Positions 35,376-45,800 are shown, counted from the first letter of the stretch. The stretch is DNA of 64,000 nucleotides from Halanaerobacter jeridensis (GCF_016908315.1 NZ_JAFBDQ010000003.1:62001-126000), one strand, 5' to 3'. The notes: generated from the letters alone by a model not told the origin. A program made the numbers and translations.

Positions 35376-36551
35376 CTACTTGCGGTAACTATATTGAAGT
35401 GAATAACCCCACTGCTGTTGATGATTAGCAGGTCTGAATAAAAAGGCATAAACTTCAGTAGTAGCTGGTACTATTTTGGAATATGGAATACTCTTACTAG
35501 TTTCAATATTTTGAGCTTGCTTAAAATCAACTTCAACTTCTACCTCTTTATCATAACCATTTTTTATAAACAGAATAATTGTATCATCAATTCTTTCTCT
35601 CTTTAATTCCAATTGATTAGTTTGATTTATAGGCGTTGAATAACCTGCATAGTCTTGATTACTTAATTTTCTTCCCAATTGAACTTTAAAATCATTCATT
35701 CCAGGCTGATAGGCATAATAATAATTACCAGCTCGAGCTCTAACTCTCTGAGAATTATGATTTAAAAAATCGGTAGCAATTGTTTTATGATTCATTCTAA
35801 TTGGCTTAAAAATTTCAAAATGCAAATGAGGACCACGGGACCAACCCGTATTACCACTATAAGCTATTACTTCCCCTGCTCTCACTTTATCACCAACTTC
35901 GGCTCGCGCTCCATTATATTTCAGGTGAGCGTAATCAGCAAAGGTACCATCCTCATGATAGATCGTTATATAATTAGCATGCTTAATATATCTTCTACTG
36001 GGCCCACCAATATTTGAATTTTCCTTAACTCTAACCACTACTCCACTGCGAGCAGCAGTAATAGGAGTACCTCGTTTCATTTCAAAATCCAGGGCCAAAG
36101 TATTGCGATGCGAGTAACCACCATTATACCCTTGCGTTAATTTATGCTTATTCCCATGTTGATAAGGAAATAAATAAGCTTTATCATCAGGTCTAACAGC
36201 ATTAGGATCACCTAGCAAGTATTGATACTTATAATTAAAACTATATTTGCTTCCCTCTTCAGCAGTTACTGTAAACAAATATTGTTTAGTCTCTCTAGCA
36301 TCTATCACTCCATAATAAGGAAGCTGCGTATCTACTTTCATATTTCGCAGCTGTTGAAATGATAATTTAATCTGATAGGGAGCATAATTTAAGTTGCGCG
36401 CATAAAATTTGTACTGTCCAGCTTCTACTTTCTCATAATAAATTTCTACTTTTCCCTCTTGAGACCCTGCAGCATAACTTAAACTACTAAATAATAAAAG
36501 AAACAACAATAAAATTATCAGTCTAGCTTTAAATTTGTATCTATTTAACAT
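35376..36551 (-). CDS. Secreted M23-family (LytM-like) peptidase
   Basis: A 391-aa exported cell-wall endopeptidase or a relative. Signal peptide: LIILLLFLLLFSSLSYAAG. An N-terminal beta-rich domain follows. The M23 domain (about 125-265) has HRNTLALDFEM (zinc His and Asp) and GPHLHFEIF (HxH). The C-terminal ~120 residues form a second beta domain similar in style to the first. Both duplicated zinc motifs are intact, so activity is likely. ATG 36551 is chosen over the upstream TTG because GGTGGTGG fits it. It lies 24 bases after the exonuclease III gene. Confidence 0.85.
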   Translation of the reverse strand: MLNRYKFKARLIILLLFLLLFSSLSYAAGSQEGKVEIYYEKVEAGQYKFYARNLNYAPYQIKLSFQQLRNMKVDTQLPYYGVIDARETKQYLFTVTAEEGSKYSFNYKYQYLLGDPNAVRPDDKAYLFPYQHGNKHKLTQGYNGGYSHRNTLALDFEMKRGTPITAARSGVVVRVKENSNIGGPSRRYIKHANYITIYHEDGTFADYAHLKYNGARAEVGDKVRAGEVIAYSGNTGWSRGPHLHFEIFKPIRMNHKTIATDFLNHNSQRVRARAGNYYYAYQPGMNDFKVQLGRKLSNQDYAGYSTPINQTNQLELKRERIDDTIILFIKNGYDKEVEVEVDFKQAQNIETSKSIPYSKIVPATTEVYAFLFRPANHQQQWGYSLQYSYRK

Positions 36552-36575
36552 TCCCAACCACCACCTTCAAAACTA

Positions 36576-37343
36576 CTAATCAGTTGCTAACTTTAACCAG
36601 ACCGGGCAATGGTCTGACCCCATTACTTCTGTTAAAACATCAGCATCAATTACATCAGTCATCAAATCATCACTAACAAAGTGATAATCAATCCTCCAAC
36701 CGGCATTTCTTTCTCTAGCCCGAGTACGATAACTCCACCACGAATATTTTACTTCTTCTGGATTAAATTCTCTATATGTATCTACATAATCATGTTCTTC
36801 TAACTTATCTAACCACTCTCGTTCTATTGGCAAAAATCCTGATTTCTTCTTATTAGCATCAGGATTCTTTAAATCAATTGGGTGATGTGCCGTATTATAA
36901 TCCCCCGAAATAATCAAGCGATGGCCTTCATCTCTTAATTCTTGACAATATTCAAAAACCGCATCATAAAAATCTAATTTATAATCCAATCTTTCTTGAC
37001 TACTGCGTCCATTGGGAAAATAAATATTCAGTAATGTAAAATCATCATAATAAGCAGTTAAGACTCTTCCTTCACGATCAAAGCTCTCAATTCCTAATCC
37101 AAACTCTACTTTATTAGGTTCTTCTTTAGTATATAAAGCTACTCCACTATAACCTTTTCTATCTCCACAATTAAAATATGAATAATAATCATCTATATTA
37201 TCTAACTTATCAGGAATTTGATGAGGTTGAATTCTAATTTCTTGCAAAGCTAAAACATCAGGTTGAGTATCTGCCATCCAATCAAGAAATCCTTTCCTTT
37301 TCACTGCTCTAATACCATTCACATTCCACGAATATATTTCCAT
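36576..37343 (-). CDS. xth: Exodeoxyribonuclease III (AP endonuclease)
   Basis: Base-excision repair nuclease that cuts at abasic sites. Family signatures: SWNVNGIRAV at the N-terminus, DVLALQEIRI with the metal-binding Glu, SGDYNTAH, RIDYHFVSDDL, and the final SDHCPVWLKL. Length 255 aa is normal. It is the first of two genes with the M23 peptidase, and a small inverted repeat (ATATTGT/ACAATAT, 37409-37427) lies in the upstream gap. Confidence 0.95.
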   Translation of the reverse strand: MEIYSWNVNGIRAVKRKGFLDWMADTQPDVLALQEIRIQPHQIPDKLDNIDDYYSYFNCGDRKGYSGVALYTKEEPNKVEFGLGIESFDREGRVLTAYYDDFTLLNIYFPNGRSSQERLDYKLDFYDAVFEYCQELRDEGHRLIISGDYNTAHHPIDLKNPDANKKKSGFLPIEREWLDKLEEHDYVDTYREFNPEEVKYSWWSYRTRARERNAGWRIDYHFVSDDLMTDVIDADVLTEVMGSDHCPVWLKLATD

Positions 37344-37593
37344 AATTATACACTCCTTTTATAATTAATTGCTTAATAATCTAATAGTTTTGTGAAAAAT
37401 TCTTATTTATATTGTACAAAACAATATCATAAACTACAAGTAAGGTCTCAAAATAATATTAATTTTATAAAGCAAATTATATTAAAAAAATTAAATTTTC
37501 TAAAGGAATAGCTATTAATTTCTAGAAATATAAAATTAATGACATATTTTATCTAAAATTATTAATTTTTTCAGATGATAGGAGGTTTTAAAT

Positions 37594-38172
37594 TTGGATT
37601 TAACTAAACTTAAGAAATTGTCAGATTTGAAGGCTGAAAAAGAAGAAATAACTAGTCGTTTTGAAGAAATATGGAATCAAAAAAAGAATAAAATCATTGT
37701 AGAAGCAAGAAATAAATTTCAAGATTTCTTTGCTAGCACTGCTTTTGAAACTAAAGATTTAGAAGAAAAAATTGAAGCGAGATATGATAGTATCAAAATT
37801 TCTCTAACTGATTCTAAAAGCAAAGCAGGTATTAAAGCTGGTCCTTATTACTTAACTTTTGAAATAACTATTGATATGGATGAACCCCAAGATATAATTT
37901 ATAAAATTCCAGTTGATAAATATGATAATAATCCAGTTTTAAAAAAAGTTTTTAGAGTACGACAATACTGCAGTGATGATTTAACAGGCAAAATAGAAAA
38001 AATTGAACAATCAATTACAGAAATTAAAGAGATGACCTCTAAATTCAAAGAAGTTGAATTGGGCTATTCTTTAATTCAAGATACCACTTCTTCTAAAAAT
38101 ATATTAGAGCATCAACAACTTACATTAAATTATGATGATTTCACTTCAGTTTTAAGTGATATATTTGAGTAA
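37594..38172 (+). CDS. Unrecognised coiled-coil protein
   Basis: A 192-aa acidic and lysine-rich soluble protein. The N-terminus (about 1-50) and the segment DDLTGKIEKIEQSITEIKEM look like coiled coils; the middle (KAGPYYLTFEITIDM) looks like a beta-strand region. The start is TTG at 37594 with AGGAGG upstream. I recognise no family. It is transcribed alone, between divergent xth and convergent pepF, with a strong shared terminator. Confidence 0.6.
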   Translation: MDLTKLKKLSDLKAEKEEITSRFEEIWNQKKNKIIVEARNKFQDFFASTAFETKDLEEKIEARYDSIKISLTDSKSKAGIKAGPYYLTFEITIDMDEPQDIIYKIPVDKYDNNPVLKKVFRVRQYCSDDLTGKIEKIEQSITEIKEMTSKFKEVELGYSLIQDTTSSKNILEHQQLTLNYDDFTSVLSDIFE

Positions 38173-38225
38173 GTTATAAACTGATGACTGTTGGCTATTG
38201 CCATAAACTTAAAAGCCAAAATAAG

Positions 38226-38273
38226 AAAACCAAGCTTGAAAAACTATAAACAACTTTTTTCAAGCTTGGTTTT
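38226..38273. terminator. Bidirectional terminator between the coiled-coil gene and pepF
   Basis: AAAACCAAGCTTGAAAAA (38226-38243) pairs with TTTTTTCAAGCTTGGTTTT (38255-38273). Confidence 0.85.
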
Positions 38274-38304
38274 AATGTTTTTCATTTATGATTTTAGCTG
38301 AAAG

Positions 38305-40074
38305 CTAATTATGATTGATAAATTGCTCAATATCATCTTTGATTATATCTAATGACTGCCGCCAAAAGTCAACTTCAGTAATATCAATATCCATCATCTG
38401 AGCAACTTCTACAGCATCTTTCTTTCCAGTAGCAGCTAATAAATCTTGATATTCAGCTACAAAACTAGCTCCCTGCTCTTGATATTGTGCATATAATCCT
38501 TTGCCAAATAATAGCCCAAAAGCATAAGGATAATTATAAAAATCAAAACCTGGAATATAATAATGAATTTTATTGACCCACATATAAGGATGAAGTTTAT
38601 CATGACCTAATCCATCACCATAAGCTTCTTTTTGCGCTTTGACCATTAAATCTTTTAGTTCTTCTACTGCTAAGGCAGAATTTTTTCGTTTTTCAAAAAC
38701 CTCTTTTTCAAATAAATAACGACTATAAATATCAACTATAACTTGACCAGCTCCCATTAAAGAGTTTTCTAAAATTCCTAACTGCTGCTCTTGATTCGCT
38801 TCTTCTAAAGCAGCCTTTTGAATTATAGTCTCACAGAAAATAGAAGCTGTTTCAGCTAAAGGCATCGGATAGTCAGTATTAAAAATACTTTCTTCTTTCA
38901 GACATTCACCATGAAAGCCATGCCCTAATTCATGGGCCAAGGTCGAAACATTACTAAAACTTCCCTCAAAATTAGCTAGAATTCTACTCTGCCCTAACGG
39001 ATGAATATTCATACAGAAAGCACCGCCATTTTTCCCGGCCCGCGGTTCAGCATCAATCCAATTTTCTTGAAAAGCACGCCGCGCATAATCTGCTAAACTG
39101 TCAGAAAAAGTTCTAAAATTATTAACAATGAAGTCCTTAGCTTCATCATAATCAAATTCCATCTCTGCAGAGCCTACAGGGGCAAATAAATCATAAAAAG
39201 GAAGTCCGTCTTCATGCCCTAGCAACTCAGCTTTCTTCCGATAATACTTTTGAAAAGCAGGTAAACTCTCCTCCATTGCCTCTAACATAGCATCTAAGAC
39301 ATCTTGTTCTAAACGAGAGCTAATTAATGATTTTTCTAACGGAGATTCATAACCACGTCTATCACTTAAAGTTAGAGATTCTCCTTTAATACTATTTAAA
39401 CAACTAGCTACCGGCTCCTCAATTTTGCTATATGAGTCTAACTCAGCTTGATAAGCCTTCTTTCTTTTGGCTTGATCACTATCATAGGCCATATTACGCA
39501 CTTTTGATAACGGCAGCTCTTGTTCTTCACCATCAACAGTAATCTCTACCATCAAATTAGAGACAAGTTTTTGCTTCAATTTATACCACGCACTAGAACC
39601 CGTTGTTTGTAACTTAGAAATAGTGACCTCTTCTTGATTACTTAATAAATAGTTACTTTGCTCAGCTAATTCCTTTAAATAAAATTTATGTTCAGTTAAT
39701 AACTCAGACTTAGTAATAATCTCTTCTAAATTATTAATCTCTCCTAGCCAACGTTGAAAAGATACTTTAGCTTTAGTTAAATTAGTCTCTTTTTTCTCTA
39801 ACTGTTCAACATAGCTAGCCGCTTGATTATTATTAGCATCAACACTTAGCTTTAATTGTGCATATTTCACTAATAAAGAATATTTGCGCCTAAATTCACG
39901 CAGTAATTCAATAAACTCTTCTATTTGCTCAACTTCATCTTGCTGTTGATTTAAATTATCTTCTACCCAGGTATTAATTTCTTCTATCTTATTATCTACT
40001 TGCCCAAAGTCTTCCTGAAAATCATCAGTTTCAAATCCAGTATATAAATCTTCTAAATTCCAACGCATTTCCAT
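38305..40074 (-). CDS. pepF: Oligoendopeptidase F (M3B peptidase)
   Basis: Cytoplasmic zinc oligopeptidase of the M3 family, 589 aa, as usual. The zinc motif is HELGHGFHGE in the last third, followed by the downstream Glu (PLAETASIFCE). The helical N-terminal lobe is typical of PepF. RBS AAGGAAGGTG sits about 9 bases before the ATG. It appears monocistronic. Confidence 0.93.
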   Translation of the reverse strand: MEMRWNLEDLYTGFETDDFQEDFGQVDNKIEEINTWVEDNLNQQQDEVEQIEEFIELLREFRRKYSLLVKYAQLKLSVDANNNQAASYVEQLEKKETNLTKAKVSFQRWLGEINNLEEIITKSELLTEHKFYLKELAEQSNYLLSNQEEVTISKLQTTGSSAWYKLKQKLVSNLMVEITVDGEEQELPLSKVRNMAYDSDQAKRKKAYQAELDSYSKIEEPVASCLNSIKGESLTLSDRRGYESPLEKSLISSRLEQDVLDAMLEAMEESLPAFQKYYRKKAELLGHEDGLPFYDLFAPVGSAEMEFDYDEAKDFIVNNFRTFSDSLADYARRAFQENWIDAEPRAGKNGGAFCMNIHPLGQSRILANFEGSFSNVSTLAHELGHGFHGECLKEESIFNTDYPMPLAETASIFCETIIQKAALEEANQEQQLGILENSLMGAGQVIVDIYSRYLFEKEVFEKRKNSALAVEELKDLMVKAQKEAYGDGLGHDKLHPYMWVNKIHYYIPGFDFYNYPYAFGLLFGKGLYAQYQEQGASFVAEYQDLLAATGKKDAVEVAQMMDIDITEVDFWRQSLDIIKDDIEQFINHN

Positions 40075-40389
40075 AATAAGTTACACCTTCCTTAACTTAA
40101 ATTGATATTCTTCTTGATACTTTTTAGCTGTTTTAATATTCGTTCTAGCCTCTGTAATAATCTTATAAGTATCTAGATTATAGATGCCCTTATTAATTTA
40201 TTCCGTTTTTTCTATCTCTTCTATTTAATAGTACTGCCTTAAAAGTTGCTCAATATTATTCAAAATTCATTATTTCACTCCCTCTATTGTAAATTCTTCT
40301 ACTTAATCAGCTAAATTCCTTTTGAATTTTTTATTCTAAGCTAGAGAACATCAATTTTTTTGCAAACTTCAAAAAAAACATTTTCTTTT
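40075..40389. other. Gap upstream of pepF with a short coding-like remnant
   Basis: The minus strand, just before the pepF RBS, has about 36 open codons with coding character (reading IITEARTNIKTAKKYQ, ending in a stop at the RBS). It has no start codon, and stops precede it, so it may be the tail of a decayed gene. The remainder of the gap is AT-rich, and nothing else is recognisable. Confidence 0.3.
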
Positions 40390-40409
40390 GTTACGGTAAC
40401 TGATATAAT
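40390..40409 (+). promoter_or_regulatory. Extended -10 promoter with overlapping palindrome
   Basis: TGATATAAT (40401-40409) is an extended -10 element. Immediately upstream is GTTAC-G-GTAAC (40390-40400), a palindrome that could be a repressor operator. No good -35 is visible, as is common for extended -10 promoters. It lies about 75 bases before the DUF4153 gene. Confidence 0.4.
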
Positions 40410-40482
40410 ATATGAGCAGTTTTATGTAATTCATTTACACTGAATGACAAATTTTACTAAAATAAAAAGGAGAGCTATTCTT

Positions 40483-42246
40483 ATGAAATTATTAATGCAT
40501 CTAAAAAAATTATTAAAAAATTTATATTTTAGTCTTAAACGGTTTCCCTATACTATAGCCTTTTCAACTGCTACTACTATCATATTGATTATACTAATCA
40601 ACTACAAATCATCATTTAATGCAAATACTGTGGATACCTTAATTAAAACTGCTATGACTTTAGCCTTAGGATTTCCTCTGTCTCTATCTCTTAGTTTATT
40701 ATTTGAAAGAATTAATGATTTTAAAAAAATAACAAAAATAATAATTCTACTAGGCGCAGGATTATTACTATCTCTATATTATTTTTATTTATTAAATGAA
40801 CTAAATTTGCTAACATCTATTAGGTATATAGCCGTCAACATTACTTTATATCTCACTGCTTTAATGATTCATTATCTATATCAAAGAGAAAATTTCGAAT
40901 TATATATTGTTCATATAGCTTCACGAGCTTTTGTAACAGCCATTTATTCTGTCGTTCTTTATCTTGGTTCGGCTGCAACGATTTTTACTTTAAATAAACT
41001 TCTTGGGCTTACAGTTTCACCACAAATATATAACTCTACTTGGTTTGCAGTAATAGGAATCTTTGCTCCAATCTTTTTATTGGCAGGGCTACCGACTTAT
41101 CAGCAGAAACTTTATACTGAAGATTATCCTAGCTTTTTAAAAGTATTATTACTTTATATAGTTATGCCTCTTATTTCTATCTATACTATTATTTTATATT
41201 CATATTTCATTAAACTTTTGCTTATCTGGCAGTGGCCTCAGGGCTTAGTTTCTCATCTAGTTATCTGGTATTCAGCAATTAGTCTAGCTGTTATTTTTGC
41301 TATTGCTCCTTTAAGTAAAAATAACAAATGGGTAAAGTATTTTAGCTTTTGCTTCCCTAAAGTAATATTACCCTTATTAATTATGATGTTCTTTGCCATT
41401 GGAATTAGAATTAGCGAGTATGGCGTCACTGAAAATAGATATTTTGTTGTCTTACTTGGCTGCTGGCTTCTTGGCATCATGATGTATTACAATTTGATCG
41501 ACAGGAAAAGAAATATTATGTTGCCTTTATCATTGGCCTTAATTATATTTCTTTCTGTCTTTGGCCCTTGGAGTAGTTTTGCTATCTCTATAAATAGTCA
41601 AAATAAACGTTTTGAAGAACTTCTTTATAGGAATGACATGATAAAAAAAGAGAAAGTTGTTAAAAATAAAGGATCAATAAATCAAAATGACAAAAAAGAA
41701 ATAAATGCTATCATCACTTACTTTAAGAATAACCATAGCTTAGAACAATTAAATTATTTACCTGCAGATTTTACTATTAAAAACATGGATAAATTTTTCG
41801 GTTTTTCATATCAACCTCATTATAGATATAATCGTGATAAATATATTTCCCTGTATATAGATAGATATCCGATTAGAATAAGTGGTTATGACTATTATTT
41901 TGAAATACCTAATTATTATCCTAAAAAGAATGAGGAAAACCTTAAAACAAATCACCCCCTAACACTTATCTATAATAGAGATGATTTTGTTCTGAAAATA
42001 AATTATAATAACAAAACGCTTTATCAGAAATCTCTTTCTGAAGACATTACAGATATATATAGAAAAATCAAAGATAAACCAAAGACTAAACTTGCACCTA
42101 ACGACTATGCCTTTATTGATGAAAATAAAGAGGTTCAGATAAAAATAATCGTCAAAAGATTGTCGGGCAGAATAGACAATATAAATAAAAATGATGTAAC
42201 AATTAATAGTGTACAATTAATTGTTTGTATCAATCTTAAAGATTGA
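40483..42246 (+). CDS. DUF4153 membrane protein
   Basis: A 587-aa protein with about 11 hydrophobic helices in the first ~380 residues and a soluble C-terminal part of about 200 residues. GPWSSFAISINSQNKRFEELL at the end of the membrane part is the hallmark of DUF4153 proteins, whose function is unknown. ATG 40483 is chosen because AAAGGAGAG lies upstream; the frame opens at 40444 without an RBS. The C-terminal 120 residues are Lys/Tyr/Asn-rich. Confidence 0.75.
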   Translation: MKLLMHLKKLLKNLYFSLKRFPYTIAFSTATTIILIILINYKSSFNANTVDTLIKTAMTLALGFPLSLSLSLLFERINDFKKITKIIILLGAGLLLSLYYFYLLNELNLLTSIRYIAVNITLYLTALMIHYLYQRENFELYIVHIASRAFVTAIYSVVLYLGSAATIFTLNKLLGLTVSPQIYNSTWFAVIGIFAPIFLLAGLPTYQQKLYTEDYPSFLKVLLLYIVMPLISIYTIILYSYFIKLLLIWQWPQGLVSHLVIWYSAISLAVIFAIAPLSKNNKWVKYFSFCFPKVILPLLIMMFFAIGIRISEYGVTENRYFVVLLGCWLLGIMMYYNLIDRKRNIMLPLSLALIIFLSVFGPWSSFAISINSQNKRFEELLYRNDMIKKEKVVKNKGSINQNDKKEINAIITYFKNNHSLEQLNYLPADFTIKNMDKFFGFSYQPHYRYNRDKYISLYIDRYPIRISGYDYYFEIPNYYPKKNEENLKTNHPLTLIYNRDDFVLKINYNNKTLYQKSLSEDITDIYRKIKDKPKTKLAPNDYAFIDENKEVQIKIIVKRLSGRIDNINKNDVTINSVQLIVCINLKD

Positions 42247-42299
42247 TACTAGTAAATTCTATAGCTTTAATATTACTCCTAAGGTTCTAAGCAGTTATT

Positions 42300-42357
42300 G
42301 GAAGCAAATTTACTCGAGCCAAAATTGCCCGAGTAAATTTGCTTCCATATCTTTTTT
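42300..42357. terminator. Bidirectional terminator between DUF4153 and deacetylase genes
   Basis: GGAAGCAAATTTACTCG (42300-42316) pairs perfectly with CGAGTAAATTTGCTTCC (42330-42346), followed by a T-run at 42351-42357. Confidence 0.9.
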
Positions 42358-42370
42358 TGAATTAATTACT

Positions 42371-43342
42371 CTATTTCATAATTAATTTACCGCTCAATTT
42401 ATTATCATAAGTTTTTAAGAAAATTCTATTACGGCTGTATTTCAGTTCCAAATCAAGCTCTAAATCTAGGGTACCCTGCTCTAATTCTACTCTTCTCCAG
42501 CCATGACCACTGACATAAAGCTGAGCTTTTTCTATTTCTGGAGCAACCTCAACTTTAACTCTCGTCACACGACCATCAGTGACCATCTCATCACGAGAAA
42601 TCCATTTGGCAGGCAAATAATCATAGGCTAATTTAATGTCTAATTCAGACGCTTCACTAACTGCTATCCGATTTATATCATAGCTATCACTTTCTTGAGC
42701 TACCGCACCTAAATTTTGATTAAAGACTGCTTTAAAACCTAATCCCCTTACTGTATTTTTTACATACTTATTATATTCCCCATAAGGATAAGAAAAGAAG
42801 TCCGGTTTTTTACCTAAATTCTCTTCTATATCATCTATACTCTGCTTAACATCCTCTTTTATCTCAGATTTACTTAAAGTTGTTAAATGAGGATGGTCAT
42901 AGCCGTGACTAGCTATAGTACCATGGTTATCAATCTCCTTCACTTGCTCCCAAGTTAAAAAGTCACTATAGCCTTGATTAATCGGTTTAGTATTAATAAA
43001 CATAGTAAAAGGATAATCATAGCTTTTGAAAATATCAAGTCCATGATCATAAAAACTACGGTAACCATCATCAATAGTTAACGCTACTGTCTTATCCGGA
43101 ACTGCTTGATTATTTTTTACCCAATTAACCATCTGTTCTAATTTAACTACTTGATAATTATTGTTTTCTAAATAATCAAATACATTAGTTAGTTGCTTTT
43201 TAGTAATATTAGTTGAAGGATACCTTGCATCAGCAAAACGATGAAAAACCAAAATATGTCCATCAGCTGCTACATTAGTAGAAAATAAAAATAAAACTAA
43301 TAGCAATAAAGCAACTACTTTGAGTTTATTGTTAAATAACAT
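42371..43342 (-). CDS. Secreted polysaccharide deacetylase
   Basis: A 323-aa exported protein with a signal peptide (VVALLLLVLFLFSTNVAADG). The NodB domain (about 60-220) shows LTIDDGYRS with the catalytic Asp pair, SHGYDHPHL with the metal His pair, and SYPYGEY. The C-terminal ~80 residues form a beta-rich domain. It likely deacetylates peptidoglycan or another surface polysaccharide (carbohydrate esterase 4). It follows the broken chemoreceptor but has a terminator between them, so it is monocistronic. Confidence 0.9.
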   Translation of the reverse strand: MLFNNKLKVVALLLLVLFLFSTNVAADGHILVFHRFADARYPSTNITKKQLTNVFDYLENNNYQVVKLEQMVNWVKNNQAVPDKTVALTIDDGYRSFYDHGLDIFKSYDYPFTMFINTKPINQGYSDFLTWEQVKEIDNHGTIASHGYDHPHLTTLSKSEIKEDVKQSIDDIEENLGKKPDFFSYPYGEYNKYVKNTVRGLGFKAVFNQNLGAVAQESDSYDINRIAVSEASELDIKLAYDYLPAKWISRDEMVTDGRVTRVKVEVAPEIEKAQLYVSGHGWRRVELEQGTLDLELDLELKYSRNRIFLKTYDNKLSGKLIMK

Positions 43343-43370
43343 AGTATACCACCTCTTAAATATTAAAATT

Positions 43371-43402
43371 AAAAACGGGTCAATAAAAATTGACCTGTTT
43401 TT
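43371..43402 (-). terminator. Terminator after the broken chemoreceptor gene
   Basis: AAAAACGGGTCAA (43371-43383) pairs with TTGACCTGTTTTT (43390-43402), with one mismatch-type G-T pair. Confidence 0.8.
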
Positions 43403-43465
43403 AATACTCCAGTTTATTTAATTATATTATACTTTAATTATATTTCAAACAGAGTTTTAAATAAT

Positions 43466-45478
43466 TTAATAACTCAAATTATTTAAATTATCTAAATTAA
43501 TATCAAGATTTTCTTCTTGTAATTCATCTATTTCTCCAAATTTATTCTGTTTCAATAACTTTAATAAATCATAATTTTTATCTTTAACTTTAAATTCATT
43601 TACTAACCCATCCATTTTTTCTGCATCCTGATTAAGATTTTCACTAGATTGAGCTATATCTTCTACTAATTGAGTATTCTTTTGCGTACTAAGATTTAAC
43701 TCTTCTAACGCTTCCTGCATTTGTTCTACTGCACTTGATTGTTCTTCTGTCGAACTACTAATCTGATCAATTCCTCTATACACTTGGCTACTATTTTCTA
43801 CAATTTGATCAAACATCTCATCAACTACTTGAATCTGTTCTGTTGATTCATTAATCCCAGTAATAATATTTTGAATTAAACTGTTGATTTCTTTAGCAGA
43901 ATTAGAAGTCTGATCAGCTAATTCACCAACTTCCGTAGCTACTACAGCAAAACCTTCCCCATTTTGGTCTGCTTTAGCAGCTTCAATAGCTGCATTCATC
44001 GATAACAATTTAGTTTGAGCTGCTATATCATTGATAATTACTATAATTTCAGAAATTTTAGAACTCAAATTATCCATTGCTTCAATTTCATCTTTAGTTT
44101 CATCAATGATATCTGATCCTTTTTTGATTGCTTCCATATTATCAGCTGAAAGACCATTGACTGTATTAGCGTGACTTGCTATATCTTCCATAGAAGCACT
44201 TATTTGTTGTACCGTAGCTGATATTTCTTCTAAAGAAGAAGCTACATCCTGAGTACGCTTGGAAAGGTTATTATTTTCATTGCTTAATTTATCAGAAGCA
44301 GAACTTACATTAATAACAGTATTTCTTACTTCTCTAATAATATTATTTAATTCTCCTACAGTATTATTTAAATCTTGACTCATTTTCCCTAATTCATCAT
44401 GAGAAAAATAGTCTACCTCTTTAGTTAAATCTTTATTAGTCACAGCATCTAATACATCTCGCACTTTATGAATCGGATTACTGATCATAAATTTAACAAA
44501 AATGACTGTTATTAATACTGCTATTAAAATAGTAATCCCTGTAATCCATAATATTCTTCTCATCAAGTCATAGACAGGTTTTAAAATATGACTTCTATTA
44601 ACTTCTACAAACAATCCCCAATTCTGACCAAAAATATCTATTGGCATATAAGAAGCTAAGACTTCCACTCCCCGATAATTAGTATAGCTATTAACTCCCG
44701 CTTCGCCACTTACAACTTTATCAACATAACCATTTTCTATTTTTTTAGCCATCATAGTATTTTTTTCTAAAAACTTTGATTTAGATCTCATTAAATGATC
44801 TGCACCAACTAAATAAGACTCACCATATTTACCTAATCCACTCTCCCGGTGCATTATTTCATTAATTCTGCTAATAGGAAATTCTAATGCTGTCACTCCT
44901 AAAATAGTACCATTTTGATCAATCACTGGTGCAGAAACAAATCCTACTTGAGTACCACTTGGTTCATAATAATTAAAATCAATAAATGATATCTTACTTT
45001 TTCCTTGTTGATAAGCTGTAGCTAAACTTGATTCTTGATAAGGCCCAGAAATTAAATTAGTACCATAATCTTTACTTTTATCTGAACTATAAATAACATT
45101 CCCCTTAGTATCAATTAAATAGATATCATTTCAATTTTCATTATCAGCAAAATATTCAACGCCTGTATTAATTTCTTTAACTGCTCGTTTATATTCTTGG
45201 CTCTCTATCCCCGACTGATTATAAGTAGTACTTAAGTTAGGTAATTCTTCTTCTAAAGTTTTAAAATTACTTAAATACTTAATAGAATCTTTTAGTTCCT
45301 TAAAATAATCCTCGACTTGATCTCCTTTCAAATCATTAATAGCCTTTAATTCTTCATCAGTCTTATCAAACAGTCCCTCATAAATACCTTGATAAGAAAA
45401 ATAGGCAGTAGTACCTAATCCAACAATTAAGATTACCAAAAACAATCCTGTCAATTTCCAACCTAAACTAATTTTCAT
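43466..45478 (-). pseudogene. Methyl-accepting chemotaxis protein broken by an in-frame TGA
   Basis: Read through, the frame gives about 670 codons: a first helix (LTGLFLVILIVGLGTTAYF), a Cache-type external sensor, a second helix ([19 protein letters not shown]), HAMP, and a signalling domain with [28 protein letters not shown]. Codon 116 (45131-45133) is TGA, reading NEN[16 protein letters not shown]. The frame is otherwise uninterrupted and clearly coding on both sides. TGG (Trp) one base away would restore it. The signalling part could be re-initiated only at weak internal starts such as GTG 44926. The ATG at 45478 has GGGGTGG upstream. Confidence 0.85.
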
Positions 45479-45489
45479 TTTTACCACCC

Positions 45490-45654
45490 CTAATTGTTTT
45501 TTCCATTATAGCTATCTAAACAATCGATAGCACTAACCACTTTTTTTAGAGCAACAGATAACTCAGTTACTTCTTGCTGCGTTGGCTTCACTTCATCATA
45601 CTGCTGGTTTAACTTTTTTTCACAATTTTCTAATTGCCTAATAATCTGTTGCAT
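45490..45654 (-). CDS. Small helical protein upstream of the broken chemoreceptor
   Basis: A 54-aa protein reading MQQIIRQLENCEKKLN at the start and ending LDSYNGKNN. It is amphipathic, probably two helices with two cysteines. GGAGG at the correct distance (8 bases) from ATG 45654 supports translation; an in-frame ATG at 45660 is too close. It ends 11 bases before the chemoreceptor start, so they share an operon. The size and the LS-x-x-L-x-x-x-V segment faintly recall Spo0E-like phosphatases, but I do not assign it. Confidence 0.5.
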   Translation of the reverse strand: MQQIIRQLENCEKKLNQQYDEVKPTQQEVTELSVALKKVVSAIDCLDSYNGKNN

Positions 45655-45768
45655 AATCATCCCCTCCTTTTTTTATTAATAATTATTATTGTTACTATTT
45701 TAATATTTAGCTATTACAGATCACTTACAAAATAATTACAAACCATAATATTTAAATTAAAATAAAAA

Positions 45769-45794
45769 AATCAAGAGCAAAAATGCCCTTGATT
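45769..45794 (-). terminator. Terminator after the SARP-type regulator
   Basis: AATCAAG pairs with CTTGATT around a 12-base loop, followed on the minus strand by a T-run (45762-45768). Confidence 0.65.
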
Positions 45795-45800
45795 AAAAAA

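Noticed and set aside
40105-40215. Short coding-like stretch before pepF as a gene
   Set aside because: There is no start codon and stops lie close upstream; at most it is a remnant.
45131-45133. TGA in the chemoreceptor as a selenocysteine codon
   Set aside because: No known selenoprotein context, no catalytic role expected at that site and no clear SECIS-like hairpin directly downstream. A nonsense mutation or sequencing error is simpler.
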